From: Pseudomonas sivasensis
Lineage (GTDB): Bacteria > Pseudomonadota > Gammaproteobacteria > Pseudomonadales > Pseudomonadaceae
Direction: 5' to 3'
Length of the DNA: 64,000 nucleotides
NCBI RefSeq assembly: GCF_013778505.1
Contig: NZ_JAAOWU010000005.1
Span: forward strand, 72,393-136,392
Part shown: positions 62,594-64,000 of the stretch, in pieces
How the letters are laid out: each line of letters opens with the position of its first letter
Numbering within the stretch: position 1 is the first letter of the stretch
Notes under the pieces: generated by a model
Told to the model about the DNA's origin: nothing
What the model saw: only the letters and a program-made list of their open reading frames with translations
Databases searched by the model: none
Translations under genes and position numbers: made by a program

Positions 62594-64000
62594 AGGCTGA
62601 ACTCGCAGATCGGCTGCCCGTCACCATCCAGACTGGCATGCACCAGCGATAGGGACTCACCCATGGCCATCGCCCCCAAAAGCCGATCGACTATCTGCGG
62701 CAACAGATGAATCTCGATCCAGTGATCGATGTACCGCGCACCGCTGTCGCTATGGGTGCATCGCTCGGCCATGTGAGTGACGAGCTCTGTCGTATAGCTC
62801 AATGCCAACTTGCGCGACTGCAACCTTCGCCCAAGACGGTCCAGCTTGACTCTGGCCAGGTCATGCAGCACCGCACCCACAACCGGGTAATAAGGCACGA
62901 CCCGCATCCGGGCGAGCAGTGCCGGTTTGAAGTAGTCGCGCAACGCGGGGCGGATTGCGTCTTGCAGCACCTGGGTGTCAGGCCGCAGACCTCCAGCGCA
63001 TAAGTCGACGATGCACTCGCTGCCCAGGTTGGAGGTCATCAGGATCAGCGTATTGCGAAAATCGATTTCCCGGCCCTCTCCATCATTGGCCAGCCCCTTG
63101 TCGAAGATCTGATAGAACAGGTTCAACACTTCAGGGTCGGCCTTTTCGACTTCGTCGAGCAATACCACCGAATAGGGTCGCTGACGCACAGCCTCGGTCA
63201 ACACACCCCCCTCGCCATACCCGACATAACCGGGTGGTGCGCCAATCAGCCGGGACAGGGCATGTTTTTCCTGAAATTCCGACATGTTGAGGGTGGTGAC
63301 AAAACGCTCGCCGCCATACAGCAAATCACCCAGCGCCAAGGCCGTTTCGGTTTTGCCCACGCCACTTGGGCCGACCAACAAAAATACACCGACCGGCGCT
63401 TCGGCCTTGTTCAGCCCGGCCGCCACGGCACGCAAGTTGCGGTCGAGCGCCTGTATGGCGGGTTCCTGGCCGAGAATGCGCGAGCGCAGAGCATCGGCAA
63501 CCCCCAGCACCGATTCACTGTGTTCAAGGGACAACTGCTCAACGGGAATACCCGTCCATGCGCCGATAACCTGTGCCACCCGTCGCGGGCAAACGTGCAC
63601 CTGGTCCGCCAGCACCCGTTGTTCGAACCAGTGCTGTTCCAAACGTTGACGCTCACTCTCGATAGCCGCCAATCGCAGGTTCAATGCGTGCACAGCCTGC
63701 TCATCCACCGCAAGCCCCGCGTCTCTGTCTCGACTCAGCGCGTCCCGTTGCCGCGAGCCTTCAGCCTGTTCGGTGCATAAACGCTCTAATGCCTCGGGCA
63801 TCGTTACCTGACTGATGCGCGCACGGGCACAGGCGGTGTCCAGCACATCCACGGCCTTGTCGGGCAGCTGACGCCCAGCCAGGTAGCGTGCGCTCATTTG
63901 CGCCGCCGCCACGACCGCATCGTCACGGATGTACACCCCATGGCTGGCTTCATACGCCGGAACCAGACCACGCAGGATCGAAATCGCCTGCTCCACGCTG
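62590..64000 (-). CDS. clpV: T6SS disassembly ATPase TssH/ClpV (C-terminal part, gene continues past the right edge)
   Basis: The reading frame is open to the window edge; about 470 residues are visible. They comprise the end of the first AAA+ domain (ILRGLVPAYEASHGVYIRDDAVVAAAQMSARYLAGRQLPDKAVDVLD), a shortened middle coiled coil, and the second AAA+ domain with Walker A GPSGVGKTE, Walker B VVLLDEVEKADPEVL, PPGYVGYGEGG and sensor MTSNLGSE. ClpV strips contracted VipA/VipB sheaths for recycling. It is the most upstream T6SS gene seen; structural genes should lie to the right. Confidence 0.94.
   Translation of the reverse strand, partial: SVEQAISILRGLVPAYEASHGVYIRDDAVVAAAQMSARYLAGRQLPDKAVDVLDTACARARISQVTMPEALERLCTEQAEGSRQRDALSRDRDAGLAVDEQAVHALNLRLAAIESERQRLEQHWFEQRVLADQVHVCPRRVAQVIGAWTGIPVEQLSLEHSESVLGVADALRSRILGQEPAIQALDRNLRAVAAGLNKAEAPVGVFLLVGPSGVGKTETALALGDLLYGGERFVTTLNMSEFQEKHALSRLIGAPPGYVGYGEGGVLTEAVRQRPYSVVLLDEVEKADPEVLNLFYQIFDKGLANDGEGREIDFRNTLILMTSNLGSECIVDLCAGGLRPDTQVLQDAIRPALRDYFKPALLARMRVVPYYPVVGAVLHDLARVKLDRLGRRLQSRKLALSYTTELVTHMAERCTHSDSGARYIDHWIEIHLLPQIVDRLLGAMAMGESLSLVHASLDGDGQPICEFSL

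Overview
The window looks like chromosome of a fluorescent-group Pseudomonas. The reasons are high GC with strongly G/C-ending codons, long antisense shadow frames, Pseudomonas-type REP hairpins, AANAANAA (Hfq/Crc-type) leaders, a moxR/bat operon, DUF6543 giant toxins and an H2-type T6SS gene order. This is inferred from gene content; no search was run. I see no rRNA, tRNA, CRISPR array, insertion sequence or phage.

Layout. (1) 1-1.4 kb: the 3' end of a secreted subtilisin-like protease with PKD-like and chitin-binding modules. (2) 1.6-8.4 kb: six tightly packed genes, moxR-DUF58-DUF4381-batA-batB/C-batD, probably an envelope-stress or envelope-assembly system. (3) 8.6-9.1 kb: an orphan 178-aa protein with the cholera/pertussis-type ADP-ribosyltransferase signature. 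(4) 9.3-14.8 kb: sbcD-sbcC-GST. (5) 14.8-16.6 kb, minus strand: a 59-aa secreted peptide, a periplasmic lactonase-like beta-propeller and a small acidic protein. (6) 16.8-26.4 kb: two tandem ~1.6-kilo-residue DUF6543 'dermonecrotic toxin' paralogues, each with its Shine-Dalgarno inside a small hairpin, closed by a strong bidirectional terminator.

(7) 26.5-49.3 kb: a lipid and alkane region. It holds an RND (MMPL) exporter with a YCF48-like propeller, a Gfo/Idh/MocA oxidoreductase behind two operator-like repeats, and a fatty-acid block (acyl-CoA ligase, thiolase, MaoC hydratase, large FabG, FadE-type dehydrogenase). A FadL-type porin, three PraB-like secreted proteins and an AlkB alkane hydroxylase follow, then an alpha/beta hydrolase divergent from a Baeyer-Villiger-type monooxygenase, an SDR and a metal-dependent hydrolase. 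Together these could take up hydrocarbons (FadL, PraB), hydroxylate them (AlkB, BVMO), activate the acids (ligase) and run beta-oxidation. A 20/22-identical inverted repeat lies before both the dehydrogenase and alkB, and eight leaders carry AANAANAA motifs, suggesting one specific regulator plus catabolite repression.

(8) 49.3-52.0 kb: a membrane PTS-EIIC/EAL fusion predicted to degrade c-di-GMP, and a small DUF6388-like protein. (9) 52.0-64.0 kb, minus strand: the regulatory and membrane-complex half of a type VI secretion locus in the order clpV-sfa-small lipoprotein-fha-tssJ-tssK-tssL-tssM-stp-stk, matching P. aeruginosa HSI-II. The rest of this locus lies beyond the right edge.
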